Shown piece by piece: positions 34,029-43,728 of a stretch of DNA of 44,410 nucleotides; positions within the stretch are counted from its first letter, which is position 1; each line of letters begins with the position of its first letter. The stretch lies in NCBI RefSeq assembly GCF_004535825.1, contig NZ_SGVY01000031.1, positions 1-44,410 of the forward strand. Reading direction: 5' to 3'. The translations under genes were made by a program, and so were the position numbers. The notes under the pieces were generated by a model, which saw only the letters and a program-made list of their open reading frames with translations, did no database searches and was not told where the DNA came from. Source of the DNA: Segatella hominis. Its GTDB lineage: Bacteria; Bacteroidota; Bacteroidia; Bacteroidales; Bacteroidaceae.

Positions 34029-35426
34029 TTATTTATTATCATATCCAGGATTTTGCCAAAGGATAGTCTCATCACCTACCTTCTCAATTTCTTGCTGAGG
34101 AATAGGGAATAGTAACTGATAATCACTGATTTCAATACCATTTTCTGCCATTACACTCTTTGCAAATCCCATTCTTACCAAGTCGAACCAACGCTGACCT
34201 TCATAAGGGAACTCTCTCTGTCGCTCAACCAAGATGCCTTTGCGGAACTTCTCTTTTGAAGGCAGCTGTCTTGCAGTCAAATTAGAGATGCCTGCTCTTT
34301 CTCTTACGGCATTAAGACATTTGAGAGCAAGAGAACCCTCAGATGCATCATACTCGATTTCGTTAAGAGCCTCAGCATACATCAAAAGAACATCTGCATA
34401 ACGAAGGAGAATCTGATCATTACCTACAGTATTGAAGGTTGTACTCTTTGTATCATAGAATTTTCTCATCAAATACACATTCTTCGCAGCCTGTACATAA
34501 GTAATGAGATCTTTGCGAGCATCATCTGTAGGATAAGTATTGAGAAGAGAACTTGTCTGGTTGGTATCATCAGTTGAATTGGTAAGATTGTACCAATAGC
34601 TGTGACCTTCTCCCTCTATTTCCTTATTGAAATGTACAGCAAAGATAATCTCTTTATTGTTCTTGTTATCCACATTGAAGACCTGGGCGATAGGGCTAAC
34701 CAACTGATATTTTCCAATCAGCTGAGAAAGAATATCTCTTGCTTCTTCCCACTTATGGAAAGTAAGATAAACCTTACCGAGCAAAGCCTTAGCTGCTCCA
34801 GATGTTGCTCTACCCATATCTGCTGATGAGTAAGATTCAGGAAGATAGTTGTTATCAATAATCTCCTTCAAATCACCAGCAATCAAGTCGAACATCTGCT
34901 CATCAGAATATCTTGCCACTTTCAAAGCCTCTGCTGCACTTACAACATGCTTTGTAGCAGGAACACCACCCCAAATACGATACATATTAAAATAGTTCAA
35001 AGCTCTGATAAACATCGCTTCACCCTTGTACTGTTTCTTCAAGCCTTCTGCAAAGTTTGCACCGTCAATCTGGTCGAGCAGAAGATTACAACGATAAACG
35101 TTGTTATTGAAGTTTGCCCAATAAGAGCTAAGGATTCCATTAGATGGTTTCTCTGCAAAATGGTCTATATCGTAACGATCTTGAGTACCTGCTGTAGGTG
35201 CACTCAATGAAAGATTATCACTACGATACTCGCAGCATTCTGTATAGAAATTCACCTGTGACTGCAATTTGGAATAGCAACCTATTACAGCTACATTGTA
35301 ATCGCTTGCAGTCTTATATACTTTGTCAATGATTACGCTACTTGATGGCTCTAAATCGAAGAAGCTATCTCCACAAGAAGTCATAAGCAGAGCAGCCATT
35401 GATGCTAATAATATTATCTTTTTCAT
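34029..35426 (-). CDS. susD: SusD/RagB-like nutrient-binding lipoprotein
   Basis: 465 residues with lipobox MTSC (Cys18), FFDLEPSS typical of the mature SusD start, TPR-like helices (MFIRALNYFNMYRIWGG, AKALLGKVYLTFHKWEEARDIL) and the C-terminal RQREFPYEGQRWFDLVRMG block. SusD caps the SusC barrel on the outer surface and captures the substrate. Absence of any glycoside hydrolase nearby argues for a non-glycan ligand, here probably a glycerophosphodiester-containing molecule. Confidence 0.93.
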   Translation of the reverse strand: MKKIILLASMAALLMTSCGDSFFDLEPSSSVIIDKVYKTASDYNVAVIGCYSKLQSQVNFYTECCEYRSDNLSLSAPTAGTQDRYDIDHFAEKPSNGILSSYWANFNNNVYRCNLLLDQIDGANFAEGLKKQYKGEAMFIRALNYFNMYRIWGGVPATKHVVSAAEALKVARYSDEQMFDLIAGDLKEIIDNNYLPESYSSADMGRATSGAAKALLGKVYLTFHKWEEARDILSQLIGKYQLVSPIAQVFNVDNKNNKEIIFAVHFNKEIEGEGHSYWYNLTNSTDDTNQTSSLLNTYPTDDARKDLITYVQAAKNVYLMRKFYDTKSTTFNTVGNDQILLRYADVLLMYAEALNEIEYDASEGSLALKCLNAVRERAGISNLTARQLPSKEKFRKGILVERQREFPYEGQRWFDLVRMGFAKSVMAENGIEISDYQLLFPIPQQEIEKVGDETILWQNPGYDNK

Positions 35427-35439
35427 GACGTAAAATTCT

Positions 35440-38400
35440 TTATAATGTGAGATTCAAACCAAACATATATGTTCTTGCCAAAGGATAAGTACCATAGTCC
35501 TCACCTGGAGTCAGGTTCTTAGATGGACGGGCATTTACCTCTGGGTTATAACCGCTGTAGTCAGTAATAGTGAAGAGGTTCTGTCCTGAAACATAAACTC
35601 TCAACTTCTCTACCTTAAACTTCTGAGTAAGTGCACGAGGCAAAGTATAACCTAATGAAAGGTTCTGAAGACGAAGGTATGAACCACTCTCCAAATGCCA
35701 GGTTGAAGTACGGCTATTGTAACCTGTCTGCTTACGGTTTGCCTTATTTACAGAACCGCTACCAGGATTCTCAGGGCTTCTCCAACGATCAAGCGCAATC
35801 TTTGTACCATTGGTATTTCCCTCCATGTTGTCAAGGTAACGCTTATTCAAGTTCAGAATCTTGTTGCCATAAACACCCTGGAAGTTGAAGTCCATATCGA
35901 AACCTGCATACCAGAGTTTACCGCCGAAACCATAAGTGAACTTAGGCATATAGTTGCCGCAGATTGTACGGTCTTTATCCAAATCTAACTTTCCGTCTCC
36001 ATCAACATCGACAAAGCGGAAGTCACCTACTTCAGTATTATCAAAGTGAGGATATTTCTTCAAATCTTCTGCTGTCGCAAAAATACCATCCTGCACCAAG
36101 AGATAATAGTTACCAATAGGCTTGCCGACTTCTGTTTTATAGAAAGCATGACCTACACTACCAGTAGAAATAATAGGAGCATTACCTGGACCTAACTCTT
36201 TTACCTCATTGGTATTCTTGGCATAGTTGGCATTGAAAGAATAGCCGAAACCATTAGCAAATGTATGCTGAGAAGTCAAAGCCAATTCCCATCCGCGGTT
36301 GTTTACCTTACCAATGTTCTGAAGAGAAGTACTGTAACCTGTCAAGAGAGGTACTGGTACATAGAGCAACATATTAGATGTGTTGGTGTTATAGTAATCT
36401 ACAGAGAAACCGATGTAGCCATCGAACATCTGAAGATCAATACCTGCATTAATCATCTGGTTTTTCTCCCAACTCAAATCATCACGCTTGATATTATCTG
36501 GCTTATAACCATACTGCAATAAACCACCATTAGCACCTAAGATATAGTTATCTGTTGACATTGTTGCCAAATGGTCGTAGTTACCAATCTCGAAGTTACC
36601 AGTAACACCATAGCTGGCACGAATCTTCATGTCATTGATGAAAGACAATTCCTTCACATTCTTGAAGAACTGCTCATCGCTGATACGCCAAGCAACAGAA
36701 GCAGATGGGAAATAACCCCAACGGTTGTTCTTACCGAAACGTGATGAACCATCGGTACGAATCGCAGCAGAAAGCATGTAGCGTCCCTCGTAGTTGTACT
36801 GAACACGAGCCAAGTAAGAAGCGATAGACCATTGTGTCTTATCAGAACCACCCTTAGTCACAGTACCACCATTTACAGTCTGGATATAATCGTTAGGATA
36901 ATCTGTAGCTGTCACGTTGTCGGTTTTCTTGGTTTCCTTCTGTGCAGATTGTACAAGAATAGCAGTAATGTTATGCTTCTTGTTGATAGTAGTAGTATAA
37001 GTCAATTGATTTTCTACCAACCAGTTGAAGAAGAAAGAAGAAGAACTGTAACCTACTGGGTTTGAAGGAGAATCATAATAATCTTTTCCCTTCAAAGGCA
37101 AAGAAGACTGACGATATTTATCATTATGAGCACCATAATAATCACCACCCAAAGACAACTTATAAGAAAGTCCCTTCATCAATTCCAATTCTGCATATAC
37201 CTTACCAGTAATAGACATACGATCAGTAACATTTGACTGTAAGCGAGCCATAGCAACAGGATTCAACACCTCATTGTGCTCATAGTCTGTACCAATACGC
37301 AAGTAACCATTACCCTGATAATTATAAGAACCGTCTGCGTTGTAAACAGGGAAAATAGGAGGCATCATTAAAGCAGACTGAACAATACCACCAGCTCCAG
37401 ATGCATCTACAGTATTTGAAACAGAATAAGAAGGTGCGAAGTTTACACCAAATTTCAAGCGCTTATGCTGACCTGAAAGATTCAAACGACCACCATATTT
37501 TTCAAAATCAGAACCAATGATTGTACCTTCCTTTTTCATATAGTTACCTGATACGAAATAATTGATACTGTTTGACTTTCCTGATAAAGAAACATTGTGT
37601 CCAGTAGTCATTGCAGTACGGAAGATAGCATCCTGCCAATCTGTATCTGTCAAGCCTTTAACACCCTGTAAATATGGGAAGAAATCAGCTGCAATCTGCA
37701 TGTTTCCTTTAGGGCGTACACTATTAGGATCACTTGCTGATCCACCAGGGACTTTAGAAAGGTATGCATTGTCACGTGCGTCCTTTACGAATTCTGCATA
37801 TTCGTAAGCGTTCATCATATCCAATTTCTTAGATACGTTCTGTATACCTACATATCCATCATAAGAAATTGAGAGCTTATCAGAAGTACCCTTCTTGGTA
37901 GTTACGAGAACAACACCATTAGAACCACGGCTACCATAGATAGCTGCTGCAGAAGCATCTTTCAAAACTTCTACAGACTCAATATCATTCGTATTCAAGT
38001 TGGCAAAGCCACGCTCCATTGGTACACCATCTACAACATAGAGAGGGTCACTACCTGCATTTACGGTGCTTACACCACGTACACGAATACTTACGCTACC
38101 CTCAGGGTCACCACTTGGTACAGTTACCTGGACACCAGGCATCTTACCAGCCAGAGCCTGACGGAAGTCTGTAGATGGGTTATTGGCAAGAGCCTCTGCC
38201 TTTACAGAAGACACAGCAGTAGATACGTCACGCTTTTTCTGCACACCGTAACCTACAACCACAACTTCGTCGAGTACTTTGTTATCATCAGCCAGGTTTA
38301 CATTGATTACTTCGCGACCATTCACTTTGATTTCCTGATCTTTGCAACCGATATAAGATACAGCCAACAAACCATCAGAGGCAATCTCAATCGTATAATT

Positions 38401-38838
38401 ACCATCTATATCGGTAATTACTCCATTATTAGCAGAGCCTTTTTCCATGACTGTTGCTCCGATAACTGGCTCGCCAGTTTCATCTTTTACAACACCCTTT
38501 ACCTTGATTTTCTTACCATGGCTTTGAGCTTTTCCTTTGTGCTGAGACTTAATGACGATGTAGTTGCCTTCCAATTCATAAGTACAATTTGTACCCTTGA
38601 GCAATTGGTTCAACATACCAAATACATCATCACTCTTTTTGGTTAACGTGACTGTGCGGTTAGCATCCAACTGAGAAGAATTGTACGCAACCTTGTACTT
38701 GGAAGACTGCTCAATCTTCTCAAAAGCAGACTTGAGCGTTACCTTGTTTGAACCGAAGCTGACGGTCTGAGCAAAAACTGCCATTTGTCCAGCCAACAGC
38801 AAACAAAAGCATGACGCTGAAATTCGTTTTAAGTTCAT
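35440..38838 (-). CDS. susC: SusC/RagA-type TonB-dependent transporter with STN domain
   Basis: 1132 residues. Signal peptide to about 24, STN (secretin/TonB short N-terminal) domain at about 27-100 (VTLKSAFEKIEQSSKYKVAYN), carboxypeptidase-regulatory-like domain at 112-185 (VKGVVKDETGEPVIGATV), TonB-box region VVVVGYGVQKKRD, plug with the SusC signature GVSTVNAGSDPLYVVDGVPM, then the barrel. First gene of the minus-strand operon. STN domains usually contact a FecR-type anti-sigma factor, but no sigma/anti-sigma pair is encoded in this window. Confidence 0.95.
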   Translation of the reverse strand: MNLKRISASCFCLLLAGQMAVFAQTVSFGSNKVTLKSAFEKIEQSSKYKVAYNSSQLDANRTVTLTKKSDDVFGMLNQLLKGTNCTYELEGNYIVIKSQHKGKAQSHGKKIKVKGVVKDETGEPVIGATVMEKGSANNGVITDIDGNYTIEIASDGLLAVSYIGCKDQEIKVNGREVINVNLADDNKVLDEVVVVGYGVQKKRDVSTAVSSVKAEALANNPSTDFRQALAGKMPGVQVTVPSGDPEGSVSIRVRGVSTVNAGSDPLYVVDGVPMERGFANLNTNDIESVEVLKDASAAAIYGSRGSNGVVLVTTKKGTSDKLSISYDGYVGIQNVSKKLDMMNAYEYAEFVKDARDNAYLSKVPGGSASDPNSVRPKGNMQIAADFFPYLQGVKGLTDTDWQDAIFRTAMTTGHNVSLSGKSNSINYFVSGNYMKKEGTIIGSDFEKYGGRLNLSGQHKRLKFGVNFAPSYSVSNTVDASGAGGIVQSALMMPPIFPVYNADGSYNYQGNGYLRIGTDYEHNEVLNPVAMARLQSNVTDRMSITGKVYAELELMKGLSYKLSLGGDYYGAHNDKYRQSSLPLKGKDYYDSPSNPVGYSSSSFFFNWLVENQLTYTTTINKKHNITAILVQSAQKETKKTDNVTATDYPNDYIQTVNGGTVTKGGSDKTQWSIASYLARVQYNYEGRYMLSAAIRTDGSSRFGKNNRWGYFPSASVAWRISDEQFFKNVKELSFINDMKIRASYGVTGNFEIGNYDHLATMSTDNYILGANGGLLQYGYKPDNIKRDDLSWEKNQMINAGIDLQMFDGYIGFSVDYYNTNTSNMLLYVPVPLLTGYSTSLQNIGKVNNRGWELALTSQHTFANGFGYSFNANYAKNTNEVKELGPGNAPIISTGSVGHAFYKTEVGKPIGNYYLLVQDGIFATAEDLKKYPHFDNTEVGDFRFVDVDGDGKLDLDKDRTICGNYMPKFTYGFGGKLWYAGFDMDFNFQGVYGNKILNLNKRYLDNMEGNTNGTKIALDRWRSPENPGSGSVNKANRKQTGYNSRTSTWHLESGSYLRLQNLSLGYTLPRALTQKFKVEKLRVYVSGQNLFTITDYSGYNPEVNARPSKNLTPGEDYGTYPLARTYMFGLNLTL

Positions 38839-39114
38839 ATAATATTTATTTAATTAATAATTTGTCCTAAGACGATTACGCATTGAAGACAATTATATTT
38901 TTCGTTGCACCCAATTACAATCCTGTTAAAATGAAATTTTTATTTCACTTTTTTTGTGTGTTCGCAAACAACATAAAATTCAACTAATAATAAATGCACA
39001 ATATCAACATTTTGAGCTATTATTTAGATTTTTTATCACAATTTTAGAATACACTACTTAGTTTTTTTGTAATTTTGAAATAATAAAATAACATTTTAGA
39101 AAGGAGGAAACCTT
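38839..39114. promoter_or_regulatory. Divergent control region between susC and phosphodiesterase 3
   Basis: For the plus strand TAATTTTG at 39070-39077 is a good -7 box (a weak TTAG lies near -33), and AAGGAGG at 39101-39107 is a strong ribosome binding site. For the minus strand no clear -7/-33 pair is visible, which fits dependence on an alternative (ECF) sigma factor. A small palindrome TGAAAT-TTTT-ATTTCA is at 38932-38947. Confidence 0.5.
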
Positions 39115-40125
39115 ATGAACCAACTAAAAAAGATTATTTCTGTACTAATGCTTATATTAGTACCAAGTTTCTGCTATGCTCAAAAAGAACATGTAGAAGA
39201 AGTTGTAGATATTATCAAACACAGACTACAACATCCCAACTATACTCTCGTTTCCGCCCATAGAGGATATTGGGCTGATTTTCCAGAAAATTCCACCAAA
39301 GCTTATGATATGGCTATAGCTATAGGAGCAGACATAGTGGAAATGGATGTACGTGTCACAAAAGATAATATCATGGTTGTATTCCATGATGCTTGTTTAG
39401 ACAGAATGACAACAGGAAACGGACGACTAAGGGAAGAAAATTGGAGTTATGTAAATACTCTTTTTTTAAAATATGAAGATGGAACAACATCTCCATATAA
39501 AGTATTAACTTTAACCGATGCGCTTGATTATTTAAAAGACAAAGCTGTAGCTGCAATTGACATAAAGGAGGTTGGAAAATTGTTTGATACAACAATGATT
39601 CGAGTTCTTAAGCTACTTAAGCAAAAAGGTATGCTTTGGCAATGTATTATAAAGGGGAAGATGCGCTTAGCTGATTTAAACAATAAAATCTTAACCAAAG
39701 CAGGAGTAACTTTAGATGATTTCATCTATACTCCTATCGCATTTTCCACAACACCTAACCTATCTTCATATATAAACGAATTCCTAAACACTCATAAAAT
39801 TTATGCCATGGAACTCGTTTATAAACAAACAAATGATCCTATAATAAATTATCTTGTACAAGTAAAAAACTCTGGAGTTTGGTTAGGGCAATATTCTTTT
39901 TGGCCAGAAACAGGAGATGGTGTAATTGCAGAAAAAATACCTCTAACTGACACCGACCCTATCATACGTGCATACGATTTCCAAGATAAAGACCCAAATA
40001 ATTTTTTGGATGATGGTCGTGGAGATTGGGATTGGTTGTTCCTTCATGGTGCAGATTACGTAATAACAGACCGAAGCGAGTTATTAATTGACTATTTAAC
40101 TAAATGTGGGAGGAGAACAAAATGA
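39115..40125 (+). CDS. Periplasmic glycerophosphodiester phosphodiesterase 3 (divergent)
   Basis: 336 residues with signal peptide MNQLKKIISVLMLILVPSFCYA. The GDPD motifs are intact: SAHRGYWADFPENS (His49, Arg50), EMDV (Glu76, Asp78) and FHD (His91). Compared with the two minus-strand copies it has about 35 extra residues, including an insertion around TGDGVIAEKIPLTDTDPIIRAYDF near the C-terminus. It starts behind an unusually strong AAGGAGG (39101-39107) and its codons are visibly AT-richer than those of neighbouring genes. The stop overlaps the next gene by 4 bp. Confidence 0.9.
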   Translation: MNQLKKIISVLMLILVPSFCYAQKEHVEEVVDIIKHRLQHPNYTLVSAHRGYWADFPENSTKAYDMAIAIGADIVEMDVRVTKDNIMVVFHDACLDRMTTGNGRLREENWSYVNTLFLKYEDGTTSPYKVLTLTDALDYLKDKAVAAIDIKEVGKLFDTTMIRVLKLLKQKGMLWQCIIKGKMRLADLNNKILTKAGVTLDDFIYTPIAFSTTPNLSSYINEFLNTHKIYAMELVYKQTNDPIINYLVQVKNSGVWLGQYSFWPETGDGVIAEKIPLTDTDPIIRAYDFQDKDPNNFLDDGRGDWDWLFLHGADYVITDRSELLIDYLTKCGRRTK

Positions 40126-42776
40126 AACGTTTTTTATATCTTATAACTATATTACTTGCAGGAACCCAACTGACTTTATCTCAAGTTCCAACTCCTATTA
40201 GACATTATGCTTTGAACGACGGAAGCGCAAAAGAAAATATCAATAGAAAAGATGGAACTATACATGGGTTAGCCTTTGGATGTCAAGACAGATTTGGTAT
40301 TGTAAACGGAGCTACTTGTTTAGCTTCCAATACTTATATTTCAACTCCAAACTTCTTTGAAGGATCGACTTATCAAAATGGATTTACTATTTCATTTTGG
40401 ACGAAAATCGAGCAAAACTATCCTAAGAAAAAAGGAGCAATACCATGGGAGCCTACAGATGCAGAATACAGATGCTTCTATGCCAAAAATAATGTTGGTA
40501 AATATATGTTAGGCTTTTATCACAAAGGAGACCGAGCAGTTATAGACCGATATGTATTAAACAAGGAAGCAGATATTGAGAATTATGGACTTTGGTTTTG
40601 GGATCCTATAAACTTTACGAACCGTCTTGGATGGTACCAAGTATTCATTGTACATAGAGGAAACAGTATGAGTCTCTATCTTTTCGAACCTTACGGACGA
40701 ATGGAAAAAGCTCTCCACTATTTCGGTCTCCAAAGTTTATTACAAGCCACACAATGGGGACTTGGAGGAACGGGAACACCCCAACTTGTGCTTGATGATT
40801 TTAAAGTATATAACCAAGCCTTAACGGAAGAACAAGTAAAAATCTTATATGCCCGAGAAAGTATTCCAAACGGAATGTACACAGCAAGTGCTGCTGCAGA
40901 TGCCAACCTTTGCTGGGCTTCAGAAGAAGCAGGAACTGCAGTAGGCACACTTATTGACATGCAGCCAACCTCTACAGTGGGTAATGAATTTACAAGACAA
41001 TGGGTAATCTCACCTATTGCAGGTAGTCTAAATGTGTGCAAAATCAGAATGGCTTACAATGAACGTTATCTTTCGGTTGATGATGTTGAAACTGCCCAAT
41101 ATGTCAAACTTGATTTTGCAGAAGGAAATACAAACTGGTTGTTGGAACCTGCTGGTGATGGCTATTTCTTTGTTCATTCAGAAAAGCGTCCTCATTTATA
41201 CATGAGAGTTGATCAGAAGCCTTTTTCTACTAAGAAAATTCTAAAAGTAGATTACTATAAAGGAGCAGAAGCACCTTATTATAAATGGAGATTCAATCTT
41301 CTCAAATTCAAGCACGACTTGGAACGAAACGATTTCATAACCAATATGGGTTATGAAATTGTTGATAACATGAATACTGTATTTGGACTTGTTCCTATAA
41401 GGCCATTTACCACGAGTTCATCTCCTTTAGTAGCAGATAGAGACATCTACCCTTCTCTTTCTAATCATTATATTTTCAAAAAAGATTTAGATGATTCCTA
41501 CAATATCTTCAGCAAAACATATCCTAATAAAGCTATCCATCCTAAGAGCAGAGATTTTTCTGCAAACCAGATAGTGGAATTAAATGATTGGCACAGCGGT
41601 TGGGAAAATCACTACAAGTATATTGTAGAGAGACCTAATCCTATGGGCAGAAAAATTAAGATTAAACCTATCATGTCGCAAACTTTAACGGTGTATTCTG
41701 GCGACTATCCAACTCAAGCAGGTGTAGTATTCAAAGCAGAAAAACAAGGAACAGAAGATGCTCATCTTTGGCAAGTATTTGCTGATAACGGAAGACTCAA
41801 CCAGAACAAACAAATTTCAACCATCGTCCCAGGCATTTACACCATAACTACCCAGTTGGATGGTGGTAGAAAACTTTGTCCGCAGAATTACAATTTCACA
41901 CAAGGAGCAGACATTACATTACGCACTTTTCAAGAAGATTATCGGTCTTCGTTCTATTGGTTGGTTGATTATGAACGAGATAATCATGGGGAACCAGTTA
42001 GAGACGGAACTTATACTATTCAACTCATGGGAACAGAAACTTCTCTTATGGGTAGTACTGATGGCAGTATTCCAGAAAGCTCTACCGTCAAAACAACAGA
42101 AATGAACAGAGAAAGTTTTGCTCTCACCAAATGGTTCATTACTCCAACAAGAGATGGTACTGGAAGTTTCTATATTCAGTCAGCTTCGGACAAGCTTAAA
42201 TACCTTCACTGCAAAAATGCTTCTGGAGGCGAAGGAAACACTGTGGAATATTATTATATGCGCCAACAAGCTGAACAGAAAGCATATAAATGGCAATTCG
42301 AAAAGGTAACAATTCCAACACCATTAACACCTGGTACATATAGGATTCACCGCGACCCTTATTATGTTCATACTACCAATGACTCTAAAACACCAAATGT
42401 TGGTCTTGAATTAGGAAACTCTCCTTATAACGGCACATATACATGGCAAGTGGAACAAAATGCAGACTGTACATACTCCATTTATCTATTAGATGGAAGT
42501 ACTCGGCTTTATTTCCACACAGAAAATAATCGTGTGGATGCGAGTGCTCCGCTAAAGATCGACCTATATAATAAAGAGCATGCTTATTCATACCGCTGGT
42601 TAGTCACTGGATCAGGACAACCTAACACATACTACCTCCAGTTAGTTGCCAATCCTGTTGACGGATACATGCATTTGTATTCTCATCATTTACTCTATGG
42701 AACACCATTGGAGATTTACAGGTTTGTCGATGTTGTTGATTATGTTTATCAATGGACATTTGAGAAAGTTGAATAA
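40122..42776 (+). CDS. Large exported LamG plus beta-trefoil-like protein
   Basis: 884 residues from the ATG at 40122; GGAGGAG lies just upstream (40109-40115), and the signal peptide MKRFLYLITILLAGTQLTLS starts there. Residues about 25-245 look like a LamG/concanavalin-like jelly roll (RHYALNDGSAKENINRKDGT, GFTISFWTKI). The rest contains repeated segments ending in aromatic W motifs (YKWRF, YKWQF, YTWQV, YRWLV, YQWTF) with NG-Y starts (NGMYT, DGTYTI, PGTYRI), as in ricin-type beta-trefoil modules. No catalytic motif seen. Translationally coupled to the phosphodiesterase, so probably a surface or periplasmic binding partner. Confidence 0.75.
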   Translation: MKRFLYLITILLAGTQLTLSQVPTPIRHYALNDGSAKENINRKDGTIHGLAFGCQDRFGIVNGATCLASNTYISTPNFFEGSTYQNGFTISFWTKIEQNYPKKKGAIPWEPTDAEYRCFYAKNNVGKYMLGFYHKGDRAVIDRYVLNKEADIENYGLWFWDPINFTNRLGWYQVFIVHRGNSMSLYLFEPYGRMEKALHYFGLQSLLQATQWGLGGTGTPQLVLDDFKVYNQALTEEQVKILYARESIPNGMYTASAAADANLCWASEEAGTAVGTLIDMQPTSTVGNEFTRQWVISPIAGSLNVCKIRMAYNERYLSVDDVETAQYVKLDFAEGNTNWLLEPAGDGYFFVHSEKRPHLYMRVDQKPFSTKKILKVDYYKGAEAPYYKWRFNLLKFKHDLERNDFITNMGYEIVDNMNTVFGLVPIRPFTTSSSPLVADRDIYPSLSNHYIFKKDLDDSYNIFSKTYPNKAIHPKSRDFSANQIVELNDWHSGWENHYKYIVERPNPMGRKIKIKPIMSQTLTVYSGDYPTQAGVVFKAEKQGTEDAHLWQVFADNGRLNQNKQISTIVPGIYTITTQLDGGRKLCPQNYNFTQGADITLRTFQEDYRSSFYWLVDYERDNHGEPVRDGTYTIQLMGTETSLMGSTDGSIPESSTVKTTEMNRESFALTKWFITPTRDGTGSFYIQSASDKLKYLHCKNASGGEGNTVEYYYMRQQAEQKAYKWQFEKVTIPTPLTPGTYRIHRDPYYVHTTNDSKTPNVGLELGNSPYNGTYTWQVEQNADCTYSIYLLDGSTRLYFHTENNRVDASAPLKIDLYNKEHAYSYRWLVTGSGQPNTYYLQLVANPVDGYMHLYSHHLLYGTPLEIYRFVDVVDYVYQWTFEKVE

Positions 42777-42788
42777 AACACCCTTAAT

Positions 42789-42830
42789 AAAGTATCCTAA
42801 GATTGATGACAAAGTCTCTTAGGATACTTT
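42789..42830 (+). terminator. Hairpin after the LamG/beta-trefoil gene
   Basis: A perfect 14-bp stem (42789-42802 with 42817-42830) begins 13 bp after the stop codon. No long T-tract follows, so termination is plausible but the stem may mainly protect the 3' end. Confidence 0.6.
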
Positions 42831-43156
42831 GCAAAGTTTATTACAGGAAGTAAGCTATACTCTCCACTTGACTTACCGAACCCAGATTTTTATCATATCC
42901 TTCGATATATAATGTCCATATTATCTTTAAAGACAAACAAACAATAAAATAATAAACTACTTCTTCTAATAATACAGTCCTATCGGAAGCGTATCAGGTA
43001 TTACCACTTTCCGTTTATTGGCAATGGCAATGCAAAAGGCAGGTGGGATACAATTTATTTTGGAAATGCAGTAATATTCTACGGATAATTTCATAAAAAG
43101 CCGTACATTTTTACATGTTTTCATAGTTCTATTTATATATGAGAGAATAAACTCTA

Positions 43157-43305
43157 AAAAAAAACTATAATGCAGTATTATCTCTGAAAGATAGCACCAC
43201 TATCTCTGAGAGTTAGCACTATAGTTCTCTGTGCCCTAAAAGTGCTCCAGTCAGGGCACTTTGGTGCTTCAGCCAGGGCACATTAGTGCCGTAAGCAAGC
43301 ATTTT
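43157..43305. repeat. 22-bp stepped repeat array A
   Basis: Units begin at 43179, 43201, 43223, 43241, 43263 and 43285. Two pairs are obvious: TATCTCTGAAAGATAGCAC / TATCTCTGAGAGTTAGCAC, and GTGCTCCAGTCAGGGCAC / GTGCTTCAGCCAGGGCAC. The step is 22 bp except one 18-bp unit. Most units are themselves imperfect palindromes (TATCT..AGATA, GTGC..GCAC). Confidence 0.75.
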
Positions 43306-43368
43306 GAAATATAGGGGTATTTATCGAATATCAGGATTTTTTTAGAAACGGCACTCGTAAAATCTCGT

Positions 43369-43456
43369 CACCCTTCATCTTTCCGCCTGAATCCCCTGTG
43401 TTTATCGGAGTTTCAGGGGGTGAAGGGTGCATTTCAACCCTTCATCACCCTTCATC
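43369..43456. repeat. CACCCTTCA hairpin and tandem copies
   Basis: CACCCTTCA (43369-43377) pairs with TGAAGGGTG (43421-43429), enclosing CCCCTG/CAGGGG (43393-43398, 43414-43419). Two further tandem copies ACCCTTCATC follow at 43437 and 43447. Confidence 0.7.
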
Positions 43457-43637
43457 ATATTATTAATCAGAGGCATTCGTGAGTTTCTCTTTACATTTTC
43501 CTTGCTGAGATTTCTGTATTTTCAACTGAATCTTATTTGTGTGTGAATATTGGAAATATGAACAAGGAAAAGAAGGTGCTGAAAATCAGAAAGTTAGGAT
43601 TTTCGTGAGTGAAGAATAATGTTTATAAGGCTCTCAT

Positions 43638-43728
43638 GTCGTACGACATGGGTCCCTATAAACGTACGATTGCATCACTATTGTCGTACGACATGGGATT
43701 ATATAGTCGTACAACATGAGATCATAAT
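43638..43728. repeat. 22-23-bp stepped array B built on the palindrome GTCGTACGAC
   Basis: Units start at 43638, 43661, 43683 and 43706 with cores GTCGTACGAC, AACGTACGAT, GTCGTACGAC and GTCGTACAAC. Units 1 and 3 share GTCGTACGACATGGG; unit 1 is part of a 16-bp perfect palindrome CATGTCGTACGACATG. Confidence 0.8.

Noticed and set aside
40104-40121. Upstream start for the LamG/beta-trefoil protein
   Set aside because: It would put six charged residues before the signal peptide and place the GGAGGAG ribosome site inside the gene; the ATG at 40122 fits better.
42966-43094. 42-codon minus-strand ORF with hydrophobic stretch (MKLSVEYYCISKINCI...)
   Set aside because: No promoter, ribosome binding site or recognised family. 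It lies in repeat-rich non-coding DNA, although its continuous frame is worth a database check.
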